DNA of 64,000 nt, from positions 62,001-126,000 of the forward strand of contig JBGALT010000004.1 of the NCBI GenBank assembly GCA_044223665.1, given 5' to 3'. Under the pieces are notes generated by a model that worked only from the letters and a program-made list of their open reading frames with translations, searched no databases and was not told the origin of the DNA. Source of the stretch: JBBSAT01 sp044223665. Lineage in GTDB: Bacteria > Myxococcota_A > Polyangia > Polyangiales > Sandaracinaceae. The position numbers were made by a program, and so were the translations under genes. Below, piece by piece: positions 63,141 to 64,000 of this stretch; positions within the stretch are counted from its first letter, which is position 1, and each line of letters starts with the position of its first letter.

Positions 63141-63920
63141 TCAGCCGCGCGCGGGCTTGCGGATCGCGGTACGGGGATCGGGAAAGAGAGTCCCGTCGGT
63201 CGCGAGCGCCGTCATCGTGACGGCGCTCTTGCGCTGGTACGTGCGGCCGAGCTCCTCGAGGAGTGGGGCCAGCTCGGGAAAGGGGCGTCGCGTGCCGACC
63301 ATCCACGTGGCGACACCGGTCGCGCGCGTGTACTCGAGCCGATAGGTGGTGTACAGGCCGCGCGTCCAGCGAAGTGGTGGAGGCAGACGTCGTGCCTCGC
63401 GCAACACGAGCCGCTCGATCTGGGCGCGAATCCGCTCGAGCGCGGCGGGCTCGGCGGACGCCTGCGCCGGAGCGCTCGACGCCAGCCAGCGGGCCACCTT
63501 CTTCGCTGCGGCCGCGCTCGGCGCCGCGCCGCGACCGCGCGCACCGAGCAACCTCGCGCGCGCCGCGCCCGACGCGCCGTCCTCGTGGTCGTCGAGATCC
63601 GGAACGCCCGTCTTGCTCGCCGCCCACGAAGCGACGAAGCCCGCGACGCTGGTGAACGCGCGCCGGGCCTCGCCGTGCGCGCCGAGGACGACCACCCACG
63701 CCTCTGCGTCGATGCCATCGAGCAGCGCGAGAACGTCCCCCGACGGAACCGACGCGAACGGTGTCAGGAGCCGCGCCGCAGCCGGCGTGAGATCGACGAG
63801 CCCGTCGAGCTTCGGCGCGCCGAAGCGGACGAACCCCACCTTCGTCCCTGCGTCAGCGACCCGAGCGGCGAGCTCGGCGACCCGAGGGTCGGCCTTCGCG
63901 GAGCGGCGTCCTGTTGCCAT
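63141..63920 (-). CDS. Hypothetical protein
   Basis: The product is 259 aa from ATG 63920. It is an Ala/Arg-rich soluble protein with an N-terminal alpha-beta region (VAELAARVADAGTKVGFVRF, GDVLALLDGIDAEAWVVVLG). A helical middle follows, with a C-terminal part YRLEYTRATGVATWMVGTRR. No signal peptide or recognised motif. Nothing else is seen in 63921-64000. Confidence 0.6.
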   Translation of the reverse strand: MATGRRSAKADPRVAELAARVADAGTKVGFVRFGAPKLDGLVDLTPAAARLLTPFASVPSGDVLALLDGIDAEAWVVVLGAHGEARRAFTSVAGFVASWAASKTGVPDLDDHEDGASGAARARLLGARGRGAAPSAAAAKKVARWLASSAPAQASAEPAALERIRAQIERLVLREARRLPPPLRWTRGLYTTYRLEYTRATGVATWMVGTRRPFPELAPLLEELGRTYQRKSAVTMTALATDGTLFPDPRTAIRKPARG

Positions 63921-64000
63921 GCCGGGACGATACCTACGGCGCGAAGCCGCGCGAGAACTTTGACGCGCCCGACGGCACGACGCGATCGTGGCGGGCGTTG

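Overview
The window is very GC-rich, densely coding DNA. It carries many short-lived-looking lipoproteins with lipoboxes followed by Ala/Asp/Pro-rich linkers, cysteine-rich modules, MopE-type Ca/Cu-binding repeats, FG-GAP and DVWAVG propellers, Kazal repeats, PSI repeats and di-haem oxidoreductases. This mix is typical of large predatory/saprophytic Myxococcota; my guess is a Sandaracinus-like member of the Polyangia (inference, no marker gene is present). I recognise no rRNA, tRNA or CRISPR array, and no complete insertion sequence.

Layout. 1-6.9 kb: a GHKL (Hsp90-type) ATPase gene cut by the window edge, translationally coupled to a giant 1833-aa partner. 7-11.3 kb: a lipoprotein, a secreted triple-Kazal inhibitor and an outer-membrane-type protein. 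11.4-12.8 kb: an ECF sigma factor coupled to a membrane partner. 12.9-17.4 kb: a nucleotidyltransferase-like protein, a MazEF-type module, an acetyl-CoA acetyltransferase and a HigBA-type module. The HigBA-type module is followed by a decayed second copy of the thiolase 3' end. 17.4-27.6 kb: small secreted proteins, an OPT transporter with an OmpA-like insertion, a glycogen-synthase-like gene broken by two frameshifts, an SDR and an orphan FliI/YscN-type ATPase. 27.8-35.8 kb: a leftward run of lipoproteins, an Smr protein, membrane proteins and an alpha/beta hydrolase, then a rightward PQQ-propeller lipoprotein. 35.8-43.4 kb: a giant MopE-repeat protein and a PSI-repeat lipoprotein. 43.6-46 kb: a repeat-rich zone with a long imperfect inverted repeat, a pair of 101-bp direct repeats and a KptA/Tpt1-like remnant. 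46-50.3 kb: a coupled operon (propeller lipoprotein, four-haem-motif double DHOR protein, DUF192 lipoprotein) and a VOC protein. 50.7-53.3 kb: a MopE/FG-GAP lipoprotein. 53.4-60 kb: an AraC-type regulator facing two coupled ceramidase-like lipoproteins. 60-64 kb: small membrane and lipoproteins, an Hcp-like protein with a Sec signal peptide behind a pentapeptide lipoprotein, a lipoprotein paralogous to one 9 kb away, and one hypothetical protein.

Functional picture. Most products should be exported to the periplasm, outer membrane or cell surface. Several neighbouring genes overlap by ATGA/GTGA (1386, 11962, 14750, 24584, 30304, 46155, 48494, 57061), which marks likely co-translated pairs. 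The strongest non-routine signals are the toxin-antitoxin module bracketed by a duplicated gene end, the OmpA-like insert in the OPT transporter, the exported Hcp, the tandem ceramidase-like lipoproteins and the repeat-disrupted KptA-like fragment.
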